Shown: positions 1 through 9,744, counted from the stretch's first letter. The stretch: DNA of 64,000 nucleotides from Candidatus Altimarinota bacterium (GCA_021734475.1 JAIPIU010000003.1:1-64000), one strand, 5' to 3'. Notes: generated from the letters alone by a model not told the origin. Program-made: numbers and translations.

Positions 1-1092
1 TCAGATTGAACAGCTTCATGAACAACATGAGTCTTTATAGAATGACTAAGCGGTAAAGTGTGAGCAAATCGATTTTGTGATAAAAATCTTACTAATTGTA
101 AAAAAATAGATTCAATAGTTACTACATGAGAATTGACTTTATATCTAACTGGTTCTGCTTTAGTTCCATATGTAATGGATGATGAAATAAATACTTTAGC
201 AACATCTAGTCTTACATGTACAAACTGACAAATACCAAAATCAAATTGATCTACTCGATCTTGTCAAGCAGATACAGATACAGATAAATATTTTTCAACA
301 GCAAGTTTCAATACATCAAACTGAATAGTTACACTATCTTGAGCTTGATGACAAAGCAATGTAACTCTTAGTTTAGAATGAAGATATAGAACTGGTAGTG
401 ATATAATAAAAACAGATACTAATTGAGCTTCAGTTTTAAACTGAAATATATGATTATGAATAACTTCTGATTCTTCAGATAGAATAACAATAGCAGGTGA
501 TATGTGATTATATTGAAATATTATAAATATTTACAACAAATTTTTATGATGAAGTTTATTTATAAAATGATGAGACTGAACAAGTGTTATTGGAGTTTGA
601 TGAGAAGGTGTGGATACTGCATGATGAAACATATACATAGTATGATGATAATGAGTTACATGATGAAATGTAATACTAGCTCACAATTCAACAACTACAA
701 TAGGTAGAGTATGAATATGAGACGCTACTCCATCTTATTTATTAGATGTAAATTGAACATGACGTTTTATAAACGCAGTATATTGAGCAGCTTTCTATTA
801 TAATTCAGATATTAGATACAAAGAAAATTTAGAATTAATTCAAAATCCATTAGATAAAATATTATCATTAAATGGTTATACATTCAATTGGAAAAATTGA
901 TGATGAGAAGATATTTGAGTAATAGCACAAGAAATTGAAAAAATATTTCCACAAGCAGTATCTACCAAAGAAGATTGATATAAGGCTGTAGAATACTGAC
1001 ATTTAGTTGCTCCACTTATAGAGGCTATCAAAGAACTAAATCAAAAAATCGAAACACAACAAAAAGAAATAGATATATTAAAATCTAAATAA
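1..1092 (+). pseudogene. Tail-fibre/surface protein with S74 chaperone domain, interrupted by TAA (5' end outside window)
   Basis: The frame is open from the window edge to TAA at 1090 when TGA is Gly, except for one TAA at 649-651. The upstream part is rich in Gly, Ser, Thr and Asn, like beta-structured fibre stalks. The C-terminal ~100 residues match the peptidase S74 (intramolecular chaperone of endosialidase) domain: NSDIRYKENLELI with the expected Ser-Asp and Lys, then LNGYTFNWK, DIGVIAQEIEKIFPQAV, and a C-terminal coiled coil (IEAIKELNQKIETQQKEI). In the family this domain trimerises the stalk and cleaves itself off. The TAA lies in a run of TGA codons (IVGG-stop-GVTGGN), so TGA to TAA is the simplest origin. 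It could be a true nonsense mutation or a sequencing error. Frame and domain calls are firm; the function (adhesin or phage-derived fibre) is inferred. Confidence 0.75.
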
Positions 1093-1111
1093 TTTAATTC
1101 AAATTTAAAAA

Positions 1112-1534
1112 ATGAAAAAATTATTTTTACCAATATTATTATTAACTTTAGTTATTTGATTTGTTGTATATGCACTTCCTCCCATAGTACAACGAAGCAA
1201 TTGAAAAAGTTATTATAAAATATGAACATGAACTTCAGCTTGAACTATAAGTTGATTTTCAACAAATTCCAATAATAGATGTAGAGTTATAAATACATCT
1301 AATGCTAATTATGAAATTTTTATACCAAGATCTACCTGAGAACGAGATTCTTTTTTATCAAATATACCATCAAATATATATTTATGAAACTGACAACCAA
1401 TATGCTGAAATCCACTTATAGATTTATGTGTGGAATGAACCGAACAATTCTATACATGTTGATGAAGTTCTCATACACGACAATGTGTTTGAGAATGTGC
1501 CACTATAAATTGTTCTTATAGCTGACCTTGTTAG
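1112..1534 (+). CDS. Small secreted cysteine-rich protein
   Basis: A 140-residue protein starting 20 bp after the S74 gene, probably in the same transcript. The N-terminus MKKLFLPILLLTLVIGFVVYA is a signal peptide or membrane anchor. The mature part is rich in Ser, Thr, Asn and Gly, and its C-terminal third carries about nine cysteines (CGNP, DLC, TCGG, QCVGECATINC, GPC), suggesting disulfides outside the cell. It contains many TGA-Gly codons and ends in TAG. No family recognised. Its position suggests a partner of the fibre-like surface protein. Confidence 0.65.
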
Positions 1535-1538
1535 CATA

Positions 1539-4049
1539 CTAATCAATTCACCAATTAATATCGCTATCTTCAACCCATTCAATATTTTTTGTCTTAGACA
1601 CACCGACTAGATCGTCGCTGTGTTTTTTTATAATATCTAAATAATCGTTTGGTCATTTTACTATCAATTTTTCTAATTCTGCTCACATAGAAATTTGTTT
1701 CTCTGTTTTATATTTTCTTACATATTCTACTATCTCCAAAAATTTATCAAAATCAGATTTTATTGCATCTTTATTATCAAATTCTGGATAATCTTTTATT
1801 TCAGGATAATTCGCTATATTTACAGATTCTATTCATTCAAACTGCTTAAAATAATTCTGATAAATTTCTTCTGTAACATGAGGCATATATGGGGCAATTA
1901 ATCTAATCACAGCATAGTATACTTGATACAAAGTATATTGAGCAGCTTTCTTTTTTTCTTCTCCATTTTCAAATAATTCTGGTTTATACAACCTCACTTT
2001 CACCATCTCTAAATAGTTATCACAAAAATCTTTCCAGAAAAAATCCTCAAAATGTATCTTAGCTAAACCATATTCATATTTATCCAAATAATTTCTCATA
2101 GTCGTAATAGTCTCTTGTAATCTAACTAATATCCATTCATCAGTCGGAAGCAACTGTCATTCCGGCGCTTGTCCTTTGCGAAGTCAAAGGGTTATTTTTG
2201 TTGCAGCCGGAATCTTATATCATTCCAATTGCATCTTCACAAAAGCAAAAGCATTCCAAAGTTTAGTAACAAGTTTCTGTCAGTTTTTTAATTCATTTTC
2301 ATCAAAAAATGTATCTTTTCCCAATTGTAGTCCAAGAGCCCAATATCTAACAGCATCAGCTCATCGAGTCTCTATCAATGATTCAGGATCAAATTTAGCA
2401 TTTCATTTGGATTTACTTATTTTTTCTCATTTTGCAGCCAATAGAAATCATGATACCATAATATCTTCAAATGGTTTCTGTCCATCTCTAAAATATGTAT
2501 GTAATGTCGTATAAAGCAACCACGTACGTATAATATCATGTGATTGAGGTCTCAGATTTATAGGTAATATATTTTGTTTATATCCATCTCTTTCAAGAAA
2601 TTTTTGGTTAATATACGGAGTCAATCATGATGTAAACCATGTGTCAAAAATCAAAGTTTCTGGTCTAATTTGGTCTGCTGTATATCCATCAGGCAAATCT
2701 ACACTAGGATCTATCATACCTCTAGACAATTGTTCTTCGCTAGGCAATATCACATTATCATCTTGATCATATCGTACAGGAATAGGTATTCAGAATTTTC
2801 TTGATCTTGAAATATTCCAATCTCGTTGAAGATTTTCTATCCAGTCATTAGATCTCTTTTTCATAAATCATGGAAACCATCTCATTTTTTCGTTTTGAGC
2901 TAATAAGATTTCTTTTTTATCAAGTAAATTTACAAACCATTGTTTGATAGGAATTATTTCAACAGGCACTTTTCATCTCTCAGAAATCTGCTTTGACTGA
3001 GTTATAGGATCTCTCTTGACTACTATATCTCATTTAGATTCAAATATTTCCATAATTTTTACTCTCGCGTCTTTTATTTTCATTCCATCTATTTCTGGCA
3101 CACCAGAATCTTTCATTCTTCCATATCTATCTATCACTACTTTTTCTCATAGATTATGCTTATTAATCCAAAAAACATCTACTTCATCACCATAACTACA
3201 ACACATTACTACTCATGTTCATTTATCCATTTTCACCTTATCGTCAGCCAATAAGGGCACAGTTACTCATATAGGAGTTGTGATTTTTCTTCAAATATAT
3301 TTTTGAAATCTTTCATCATCAGGATGTACAAATACCGCCAAACATGCAGGTAAAAGTTCTGGTCTAGTAGTTGCTATTACAAGATTATCTCAATCTTTTT
3401 TAGCTGTCATTCCGGCCTCAAGTTTTGCAGCCGGAATCTTATCATCAACAATAGTAAAATTCAAATAATTAAAATATTCTTCAAATTCCTGTTCTTCTGT
3501 TTCAGCTTGAGCTACTGTTGTTTGCATCTTGGTACATCGTAGAGCTGGAAAATCTTTACATACAATTTGTCATTCTTTGTATAATTTTACAAATGTACTC
3601 TGAGATATTTTTTGAACTTCAGGAGAAATAGTAGTGTAAAATCTAGTTCGATCAACAGATATTCCCAAAGATCTCCAAAGATTTTCATACAAAACTTTAT
3701 ATTTATCTACTACTTCCAAGCATTTATTTATAAAATCCTTGCGTTCTACATCTTTGATATTTATACCCAATTCTCTTTCTACCAACTGTTCTGTGGGTAT
3801 ACCATTATTATCATATCACATCGGATAAAAAACATTGTATCCAGACATCCTTTTGTATCTAGCTATTACCTCAGCTTGAGAATAAGAAAAAATATGTCAT
3901 ATATGTATTTTTCATGACACTGTAGGTGGTGGTGTGTCTATACTATATATAGGTAAACTTTCGTCATTTTTAAATTTATAAGTCTGATTTTCATCTCGAT
4001 ATTTTTGCCATTTCAGCTCAACTTCTCTTGGATTATATTTGTTTCACAT
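1539..4049 (-). CDS. valS: Valyl-tRNA synthetase with two in-frame repeat insertions
   Basis: Class I aminoacyl-tRNA synthetase that charges tRNA-Val; 836 residues, a compact ValRS. Visible motifs are [16 protein letters not shown] (HIGH), the editing-domain stretch [36 protein letters not shown], and GEKISKSKGN (KMSKS-type). The anticodon-binding helical end closes with [13 protein letters not shown]. Many Gly are TGA. Start chosen at [14 protein letters not shown]; an upstream ATG would add ten residues of no family character. Two segments do not belong to the family: [13 protein letters not shown] (3405-3440) and [19 protein letters not shown] (2157-2218). Both are translations of the palindromic ATTCCGGC...GCCGGAAT repeat and both keep the frame open. 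The last codons run to a TAG just beyond the TAG of the converging secreted-protein gene. Confidence 0.93.
2157..2218. repeat. Palindromic repeat element inside valS (copy a)
   Basis: Terminal inverted repeat TCATTCCGGC ... GCCGGAATC encloses a second hairpin, CCTTTG-cgaagt-CAAAGG. It is much more GC-rich than the surrounding gene. The core from GCGCTTGTCC to AAAGGGT is identical to the intergenic copy at 9598. Read on the minus strand it adds about 20 residues to ValRS without a stop. Confidence 0.85.
3405..3440. repeat. Palindromic repeat element inside valS (copy b, minimal)
   Basis: TGTCATTCCGGC-ctcaagttttgca-GCCGGAATCTT. It has the same ends as the other copies but lacks the inner hairpin. 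It adds about 12 residues in frame to ValRS just before the conserved [10 protein letters not shown] stretch of the editing domain. Confidence 0.8.
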
Positions 4050-4211
4050 TATCAAATTTCTAAATTGAATAAAAAACATTAAACGTACAAACGCAAAACT
4101 ACTTATATATTTCAACATTTCTATTTCAAGAAATATTTTTTACTTATTAACTAATAGAAAGACTTAAGTTTTCATACAGCTGCAAATAATTCATACATAA
4201 CAATACTAATA

Positions 4212-4240
4212 CCCCCTTGATAAAGGGGGGCTGGGGGGAT
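4212..4240. repeat. C5TT-ATAAAG5 palindrome (copy 1)
   Basis: CCCCCTTGATAAAGGGGGG then CTGGGGGGAT. The same type recurs at 39861-39890 inside rarA and, degenerate and reversed, at 9745-9772. Such C-run/G-run palindromes are common dispersed repeats in bacteria. Confidence 0.7.
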
Positions 4241-4276
4241 TTAATAAATGGCGGATGGTTTTGACTAGATTTTTTT

Positions 4277-4305
4277 GCACTTGTCCTAAGCGAAGTCTTA
4301 GGGTA
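4277..4305. repeat. Inner hairpin of the ATTCCGGC element (solo copy)
   Basis: The stem CCTAAG-cgaagt-CTTAGG replaces CCTTTG-cgaagt-CAAAGG of copies a and c, while the flanks TTGTCC and GGGT are conserved. The two changed stem positions compensate each other. Confidence 0.6.
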
Positions 4306-4397
4306 CTTTTTTTATCAATGAAAAAAAGTGAGTGGGTGGTTTGGAGGGCAAAACCCTCCATAAAAAACGTTAAATCTGATTAATATAACATTTCACC

Positions 4398-4425
4398 TTG
4401 AATTAATACCACAAAACATTATAAA
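4398..4425 (+). promoter_or_regulatory. Probable sigma-70-type promoter for the 4453 gene
   Basis: TTGAAT (4398-4403), 16 bp spacer, TATAAA (4420-4425), 27 bp before the ATG. Predicted by eye from consensus only. Confidence 0.4.
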
Positions 4426-4452
4426 AAAATGTCAAATTAAAACAAAAATAAT

Positions 4453-4764
4453 ATGTGTAAAAAATCTTTCAACAAAATCAAAGCTTGGGATTTCAACTGT
4501 GAACCCAAAAAACTTGGCGAAGAAAATTTCGTTGAGGTGTCAGCAATTCCACTCGAATTACCTTCCGGTTTAACATGGGGAAAACTTGAAGAAATTATTG
4601 AAAATCAACCAGAAAGCGAAGATTGCTGCTGTAATAGCGGTGGACTTTGGCATGATGGAGACAAAAAATGCTGGTTTACAGGAAGCCGCAGAGTTGCCGA
4701 AGAGCTTGTAAAATTAGGAGCTACAATTCCTGAAATCCAATCAAGACAACTAGTCAAAGTTTAA
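4453..4764 (+). CDS. Unknown 103-residue protein using only GGN glycine codons
   Basis: MCKKSFNKIKAWDFN... with a CCCNSGG cluster near residue 58, a Trp-rich centre (GLWHDGDKKCWFTGS) and a helical C-terminus. Eight glycines are all GGN and none is TGA, unlike both neighbours; codon use is also richer in GC. It is a stand-alone unit with its own promoter-like sequence and a strong terminator straight after the stop. The Cys and His residues could bind a metal. I do not recognise a family. The codon pattern suggests either transfer from a standard-code bacterium or selection against UGA. Confidence 0.8.
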   Translation: MCKKSFNKIKAWDFNCEPKKLGEENFVEVSAIPLELPSGLTWGKLEEIIENQPESEDCCCNSGGLWHDGDKKCWFTGSRRVAEELVKLGATIPEIQSRQLVKV

Positions 4765-4774
4765 GTAAAAACAC

Positions 4775-4805
4775 AAATCCCGACGTATTCGTCCGGGATT
4801 TTTTT
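4775..4805 (+). terminator. Rho-independent terminator
   Basis: AAATCCCGAC-gtattc-GTCCGGGATTT followed by a T run, 10 bp after the stop of the 4453 gene. Confidence 0.85.
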
Positions 4806-4828
4806 AATTCCCAAATTAAAATTTGTAT

Positions 4829-4873
4829 TTCGAACGCCAAAATTTTGTAAAAAGTTTTGGATGAGAGAATTAT
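4829..4873. repeat. Interspersed 45-bp repeat, copy 1
   Basis: TTCGAACGCCAAAATTTTG... through GGATGAGAGAATTATA, with an internal CCAAAA/TTTTGG hairpin. Near-identical to 6891-6935. Both copies are intergenic and followed by AAATTTCG-type palindromes. Confidence 0.75.
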
Positions 4874-4951
4874 AAATTTCGCATAGCGAAATTTGCAAAA
4901 ATCCAAAAAACATCTATAATCAGTATAGTTTATACCTTATAAATAAACAAA

Positions 4952-6046
4952 ATGAAAATAAAAAATGAACAAGACAAATACATTGATCTTCATGATCTGA
5001 TGATTGAAAAATGAGCATCAGATCTATATTTAACCTATTGAGAACATCCTACACTGAGAATAAATAACCAATTATTCAAAGTAGATCAATTACCACAAAT
5101 GGATGATGATATGTTGAATGAAATCAGATCAAATTTGGTTAAACCTGAATATGCAGAATATTTTACCAAAAATTTAAGTTTAGATAGATGAATATCACAC
5201 AATTGAAGACGTTTTAGGATAAACATATCCAAACAACAATGACATATTATGGTAGTATCTAGATTATTAATGGATACTCCTCCAAGTATAGATGAACTAT
5301 GATTACCTCCAATTTTCAAGGAATTAGCATCCAAAACTAGTTGAATAATATTGATAGCTTGACCTACTTGATCATGAAAATCTACAACATTAGCATCTAT
5401 CCTACAAGAAATAAACACAAATTATTCTAAACATATCATAACTATAGAAGATCCTATAGAATATAAATTCAAACCAGCAAAATCTATAATAGAACAAAAA
5501 GAATTATGAAAAGATATAGTATCATTTTCATGATCATTGAAATATACACTTAGACAAAGACCTGATGTGATTTTATTTGGTGAAATTAGAGATTTAGACG
5601 GAATCAGAAATGCTTTATTATTAGCTGAAACATGACATCTTTTATTAGCTTCTATACATGCTAGATCATCTATACAGACTATAAATAAGATAATCTGATC
5701 CTTTCCCTCCGAGCAACAAAATCAGATTAGAACACAGTTATCAGAAAATCTGATAGCTATAGTATCGCAAAAATTATTAAGAACAAAAAACAATAAATCA
5801 ATGTTCGCAGTACAAGAAATTATGATAAACAATACAGCCGTATCAAATATAATTAGAGAAAATAAAATGAATATGCTAAACAATACAATTTCAACCAACA
5901 AAAAATACTGAATGCAACTATTGGAAGAAGAATTAATAGACCTTGTAGCTTGAGATAAAATAAATATAAGTGAAGCGATAGATAATGCTAACGATCCAAT
6001 CTATCTACAAAAAGAACTTATAAACAGAGGAATATTAAAAAACTAA
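4952..6046 (+). CDS. pilT: PilT/PilB-family type IV pilus ATPase
   Basis: 364 residues, the usual length of PilT. The N-terminal domain carries GASDLYLTYGEHPTLRINN, typical of PilT/GspE N-domains. The Walker A motif GPTGSGKST lies around residue 137 with its glycines mostly TGA. The Asp box is followed by Walker B RPDVILFGEIRD, then the His box ETGHLLLASIHA. The C-terminal part matches retraction ATPases. It probably powers retraction of the pilus encoded at 53010-58212. An N-terminal ATG preceded by AT-rich sequence without a Shine-Dalgarno motif is usual here. It is followed 4 bp later by comF, so the two are cotranscribed; pilus retraction and ComF both serve DNA uptake in other bacteria. 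Confidence 0.9.
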
Positions 6047-6050
6047 AAAA

Positions 6051-6761
6051 ATGAAAATAATAAATTTTCTATACCCTACTATATGCTCAAATTGTTCTCA
6101 GCCATGAGAATATCTTTGTGCTGAATGTAAAAAAAAATTAACTCCACATCCAGAAATATGTCCATATTGTCATACTTTCAATAAATTCTATCAAACATGT
6201 TTTACCTGTAAAAATAAAAAAAATAGTCATCTGGAATGATTGATGATTGTATTTTCATATGATAAAATACTTAAAAATTTGATATACAAAGTAAAATATT
6301 TTCACAAAAAAGACATAGCAAATTTTTTAGCTCAGAGACTATATTTACTTATACAAACCAATCAATTATTACAATATCAAACCCAAGTACTCAAAAAAAA
6401 GATTATAATATCCTATGTTCCATCACATCGATATAGAAAATATTTTGTAAAATGATACAATCAATCACAAATAATAGCAAAAAAATTAGCATCCAAAATG
6501 TGACGAAAATTTGTAGATATAGTTAAAAAATCTAAAAAAACAAAAGCTCAAGCATTATTAAATAAAGATCAAAGAGAGTCAAATTTAATAAATTCTTTTG
6601 AGATTAGAAAAAACCTAAGTTTAAAATGAGATGAAATAGTTATCATAGTAGATGATATTACAACTACATGATCCACTCTAAACGAAATAGCAAAAACTAT
6701 TACAAAAAAATATCCCCAAATTTTTGTACGAGGAGTAGTTTTATGAAGAAATAACAAATAA
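6051..6761 (+). CDS. comF: ComF-family phosphoribosyltransferase-like protein
   Basis: 236 residues. The N-terminal four-cysteine zinc-finger-like region (CSNCSQPGEYLCAECKKK, then CPYCHTF and CFTC) is followed by a phosphoribosyltransferase fold ending in the PRPP loop VIIVDDITTTGSTLNE around residue 205. It starts 4 bp after pilT. ComF is needed for transformation in Bacillus and Haemophilus, probably at the single-stranded DNA import step, which fits the neighbouring pilus ATPase. Several Gly are TGA, including those in SQPGEYLC, VKGYNQSQ and the TTTGST loop. Confidence 0.88.
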
Positions 6762-6890
6762 TTTTCTAATATTTTTAGATATAAAATACATCAAAAATTT
6801 GTTTATAAATTTCGCTATGCAAAATTTGCTTGTGAATTTTCTATTAGTGAAATTTGCTTGTAAATTTTGCTATGCTAAATTTGTTTATAT

Positions 6891-6935
6891 TTCGAACACC
6901 AAAATTTTGTAATAAATTTTGGATGAGAGAATTAT
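6891..6935. repeat. Interspersed 45-bp repeat, copy 2
   Basis: TTCGAACACCAAAATTTTG... through GGATGAGAGAATTATA; differs from 4829-4873 at only a few positions. Confidence 0.75.
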
Positions 6936-6947
6936 ATCAGTAGATAT

Positions 6948-7075
6948 AAATTTTCTATTAGTGAAATTTGTTTATAAATTTTCTATTAGTGAAATTTGTT
7001 TATAAATTTTCTATTAGTGAAATTTGTTTATAAATTTTCTATTAGTGAAATTTGTTTATAAATTTTCTATTAGAA
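6948..7075. repeat. 28-bp tandem repeat array
   Basis: TTCTATTAGT starts at 6953, 6981, 7009, 7037 and 7065, giving an exact 28-bp period. The unit contains AAATTT...GAAATTTG and so can fold back on itself. A single diverged unit is at 6839. The array ends 65 bp before the ATG of the repeat-rich membrane protein. Confidence 0.9.
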
Positions 7076-7140
7076 AATTTGCAAAATATAGCTTTTTCAA
7101 ATATAATTATTTATATTATTTTAAAAGCAAAAAATACAAT

Positions 7141-8709
7141 ATGCCAACACAAGATGATCAAAATACCAAGAATCAAAACGATGATTTAAACCTGAATTTT
7201 GATTTCATTTTGGATGAAGAAGACGAGAAAAAACAGAACGAAACAAAAAAAGAAGATGATCTTCTAAATTTTGGTATAGTAGAAGAAAAACAAGAAATAA
7301 AAAAGGAAGATAAAAAAGAAATGATAGATAACAATCCTGTAGTTCAAGAAGAGATTCCTGTTATCCAAAAAGAAACTCCTATTCTTCAAGAAGAGACTCC
7401 TGTAGTTCAAAAAGAAACTCCTGTTATTCAAGAAGAGACTCCTGTTGTTCAAAAAGAGACTCCTGTAGTTCAAGAAGAGACTCCTATAGTTCAAGAAGAG
7501 ACTCCTATTCTTCAAGAAGAGATTCCTATAGTTCAAGAAGAGACTCCTGTAATTCAAGAAGAGACTCCTATTCTTCAAGAAGAGACTCCTGTAATTCAAG
7601 AAGAGACTCCTGTTGTTCAAGAAGAGACTCCTATTGTTCAAGAAGATAAATCAACAAAAAATTACGAACCATCAATGGATACATTCAATCAAACAATTGA
7701 ACAATTAAATAATTCAAGAGAACAATGAGAACAAAAAATATCTAGCGATAATTTAATTCAAAATACAAATAATATAGACAAAGAAGATACAAACACACAA
7801 ACACAATGAGTTATAAATCTAGATGATGTCTTATGAGATGATAATCAAGTTCAAGATAATTTACAATTTCAATCTACTCAACAAGAAATTCCACAAGAAA
7901 CAGAAACAACAAACACAGTCCCAGAAAATCCTATAGCTCAAGATAATAAAAATCCTTATGAAACTATAACAAACCCAACAAACACAGATAATCCTGATGC
8001 AAAAAAAGAACATAAAAAACATTTAATAAAAGTAATCTGAATAACATCAGTATGTGTTATAGCATGATTTTTCATACTCAAAACTATGTATCCAATGCAA
8101 TTTAATTCATCAGACACACAAGAAAATCCTGAAACAACTATAGAAACACCAGTAGAAGAAAATCCTTTTTTACAAGAACCTGAGCCTGTAGTTGAAACAC
8201 CAATTGATAATACAACAAATGAAGAAACTCCAGTTGAAGAAACAATACCCGAAGAAATAACAACTGAAGAACCACTAGACACAAACACAGATACAAGTAA
8301 TCAAGATCATAATACTACAAATGATGAAATTGACCCTTTCCAAGAATTAGACAATATACAGACTCAAGAAAAAATAAAAGAAGAAGAAAGTATTTCAACA
8401 ATACAGTCCTATATAGCTAGATGAAAAGAATACTTAGAAATATGAAACGAGACAAACAATAGAGATATTATAAAATATTCCAAATACATAAGTATAAAAT
8501 GAGAAAGTATACTAAAACAACTTGAAACAGCAGATTTTTTGGATATACAGTGAATAGATTCATACCTTGCACAATCTTCCTGATATTTAATCCAATTAGA
8601 AAATCTAAAAAATGAAGAACTTTCGAAACCAGAAATCACAGACGAAACATGAGACAACAACGAAACACAAGAAGAAACAAACTGATCATGAGAAGACAGT
8701 TCAGTCTAA
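7141..8709 (+). CDS. Repeat-rich acidic membrane protein
   Basis: 522 residues. Residues ~1-65 are acidic and lysine-rich. Residues ~66-169 are about 14 copies of a 7-residue repeat (ETPVVQE, ETPILQE and variants; 21 bp each). A disordered Gln/Asn-rich region follows, then one transmembrane segment (KVIGITSVCVIAGFFIL, ~residues 298-314) and a Pro/Glu/Thr-rich stalk. The last part (~420-490) is helical and looks folded. Cytoplasmic repeats with an outside C-terminus would fit the charge pattern, but orientation is inferred. TGA-Gly occurs only outside the repeats. No family recognised; the architecture resembles surface or envelope-spacing proteins. The start MPTQDDQN was chosen because upstream codons lie in the 28-bp repeats. 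It overlaps the recombinase frame at its 3' end. Confidence 0.8.
7336..7647 (+). repeat. 21-bp coding tandem repeat (ETPVVQE)
   Basis: About 14 units of a 21-bp repeat coding for ET/EIP-[VI]-[VI]-[VL]-Q-[EK]. Units differ mainly at the Val/Ile/Leu positions and Glu/Lys, so length change by slippage is likely. Confidence 0.9.
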
Positions 8710-9592
8710 TTATAATAATCTAACAAATCTGATTGATAAATATATTTTCTATCTACAATATGAAAAAAACGTTAGTCCAAAAACTATAGAGAACTACTCT
8801 CTTTGGTTAAATAGATTTTCTGATTATATAGGAAATATAGATATTGATAAAATCAAAAGTATGCATGCTTTGGACTTTAGAATACATTTAAAAAGTACAT
8901 GATTGAGTATCAAAACTATAAACTATCATATCGTAGCGATAAGATCTTTTTTGAAGTTTTTATTAAAAAATGATATAGATTGTATCAGTCCAGATAAATT
9001 AGAACTATCTAAAATAGCTCCCAGAGAGGTAAATTATTTAGAAGACAATGAGGTTCAATCAATATTGGAAATGCCAAGTAAATTTGCCAAAAAACCCATA
9101 CAAATAGCTAGAGATGAAGCTATACTTCGATTTTTGTATTGAACATGACTCAGAGTTACGGAATTAATATCTCTAAAAAAATCTAATATAAAAGCTGACT
9201 CAAAACAATTTTATGTAATCTGAAAATGATCCAAGATGAGGTCAGTTTTTATGACATCTCAAGCTAGAGAAAAACTCAAAAAATATTTACTATCTAGAGC
9301 TGATGATTCAGAATTTATTTTTATTTCATTATCTAGAAATTCCTTTGGCTGAGGTTTAACTAGAAATAGTGTAGAAGAGATAGTGAGAAAATATGCTAAA
9401 TTTGCAGGTATAAAGAAAAAGGTAACGCCACATACCCTGCGTCATAGCTTTGCTACTACACTTATAAAAAAATGAGCAGATATCAGAGCAGTACAAACAT
9501 TATTGGGACACTCCTCTATTACCACAACTCAAATTTATACTCACGTAGATGATAAACATCTCCAAAAAGTTCACGATCTTTTGGATGAATAA
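8612..9592 (+). CDS. xerC: Xer-family tyrosine recombinase
   Basis: 326 residues with the ATG at 8612, which overlaps the previous gene by 98 bp. The conserved SAM-like N-domain begins near [20 protein letters not shown], so the real start may be a later non-ATG codon. The catalytic set is complete: Arg in YGTGLRVTEL, Lys in [27 protein letters not shown] with the second His, and Tyr in QIYTHV. XerC/D-type enzymes resolve chromosome dimers at dif or act in mobile elements. No dif-like site or second xer gene is seen here. A single Xer is usual in reduced genomes. Confidence 0.88.
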
Positions 9593-9597
9593 TCCTT

Positions 9598-9670
9598 CGT
9601 CATTCCGGCGCTTGTCCTTTGCGAAGTCAAAGGGTCAATGTTCGCCTAGGCGAACTGCAGCCGGAATCTA
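9598..9670. repeat. Palindromic ATTCCGGC element (copy c, intergenic)
   Basis: GTCATTCCGGC...GCAGCCGGAATCTAC enclosing CCTTTG-cgaagt-CAAAGG (same core as copy a) plus an extra perfect palindrome GTTCGCCTAGGCGAAC. It lies immediately after the xerC stop. Confidence 0.85.
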
Positions 9671-9744
9671 CTTTCATTCTAAGCAAAGAAAAGAATCCAG
9701 GAATTTTTTAAAAAAATATCTATATATTCTTTCGTTTTTTAAAA

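Larger units (their letters stand above)
4050..4452. other. Intergenic spacer with repeat fragments
   Basis: Non-coding as far as I can see. It holds a CCCCCTTGATAAAGGGGGG palindrome (4212-4230) followed by CTGGGGGGATTT, of the same family as the copy inside rarA. It also holds CTTGTCCTAAGCGAAGTCTTAGGG (4280-4303), the inner hairpin of the ATTCCGGC element with compensatory stem changes. The remainder is AT-rich with no recognisable gene. Confidence 0.6.
6762..7140. other. Repeat-filled intergenic region
   Basis: No gene apparent. It contains AAATTTCGCTATGCAAAATTTGC-type small palindromes (6800-6890), the second copy of the 45-bp repeat (6891-6935) and the 28-bp tandem array (6948-7075). An in-frame ATG at 7024 inside the repeats is not taken as the start of the next gene. 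Confidence 0.6.

Noticed and set aside
4829-6935. tRNA T-arm-like TTCGAAC in the 45-bp repeat.
   Set aside because: No acceptor, D or anticodon stem can be built around it.
6948-7075. CRISPR array.
   Set aside because: The 28-bp units are directly adjacent with no spacers, and no cas gene is present.
7024-7140. Upstream ATG that would extend the repeat-rich membrane protein by 39 residues.
   Set aside because: The extension is a translation of the 28-bp tandem repeats; the downstream ATG gives a natural hydrophilic start.
7264-7641. A 125-codon minus-strand frame opposite the ETPVVQE repeats.
   Set aside because: It is the mirror of the 21-bp coding repeat (Asn/Arg/Ser/Leu/Phe only) and has no start context or folded character.
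8086-8424. A separate acidic 112-residue gene.
   Set aside because: It is the C-terminal part of the 522-residue membrane protein once TGA is read as Gly.
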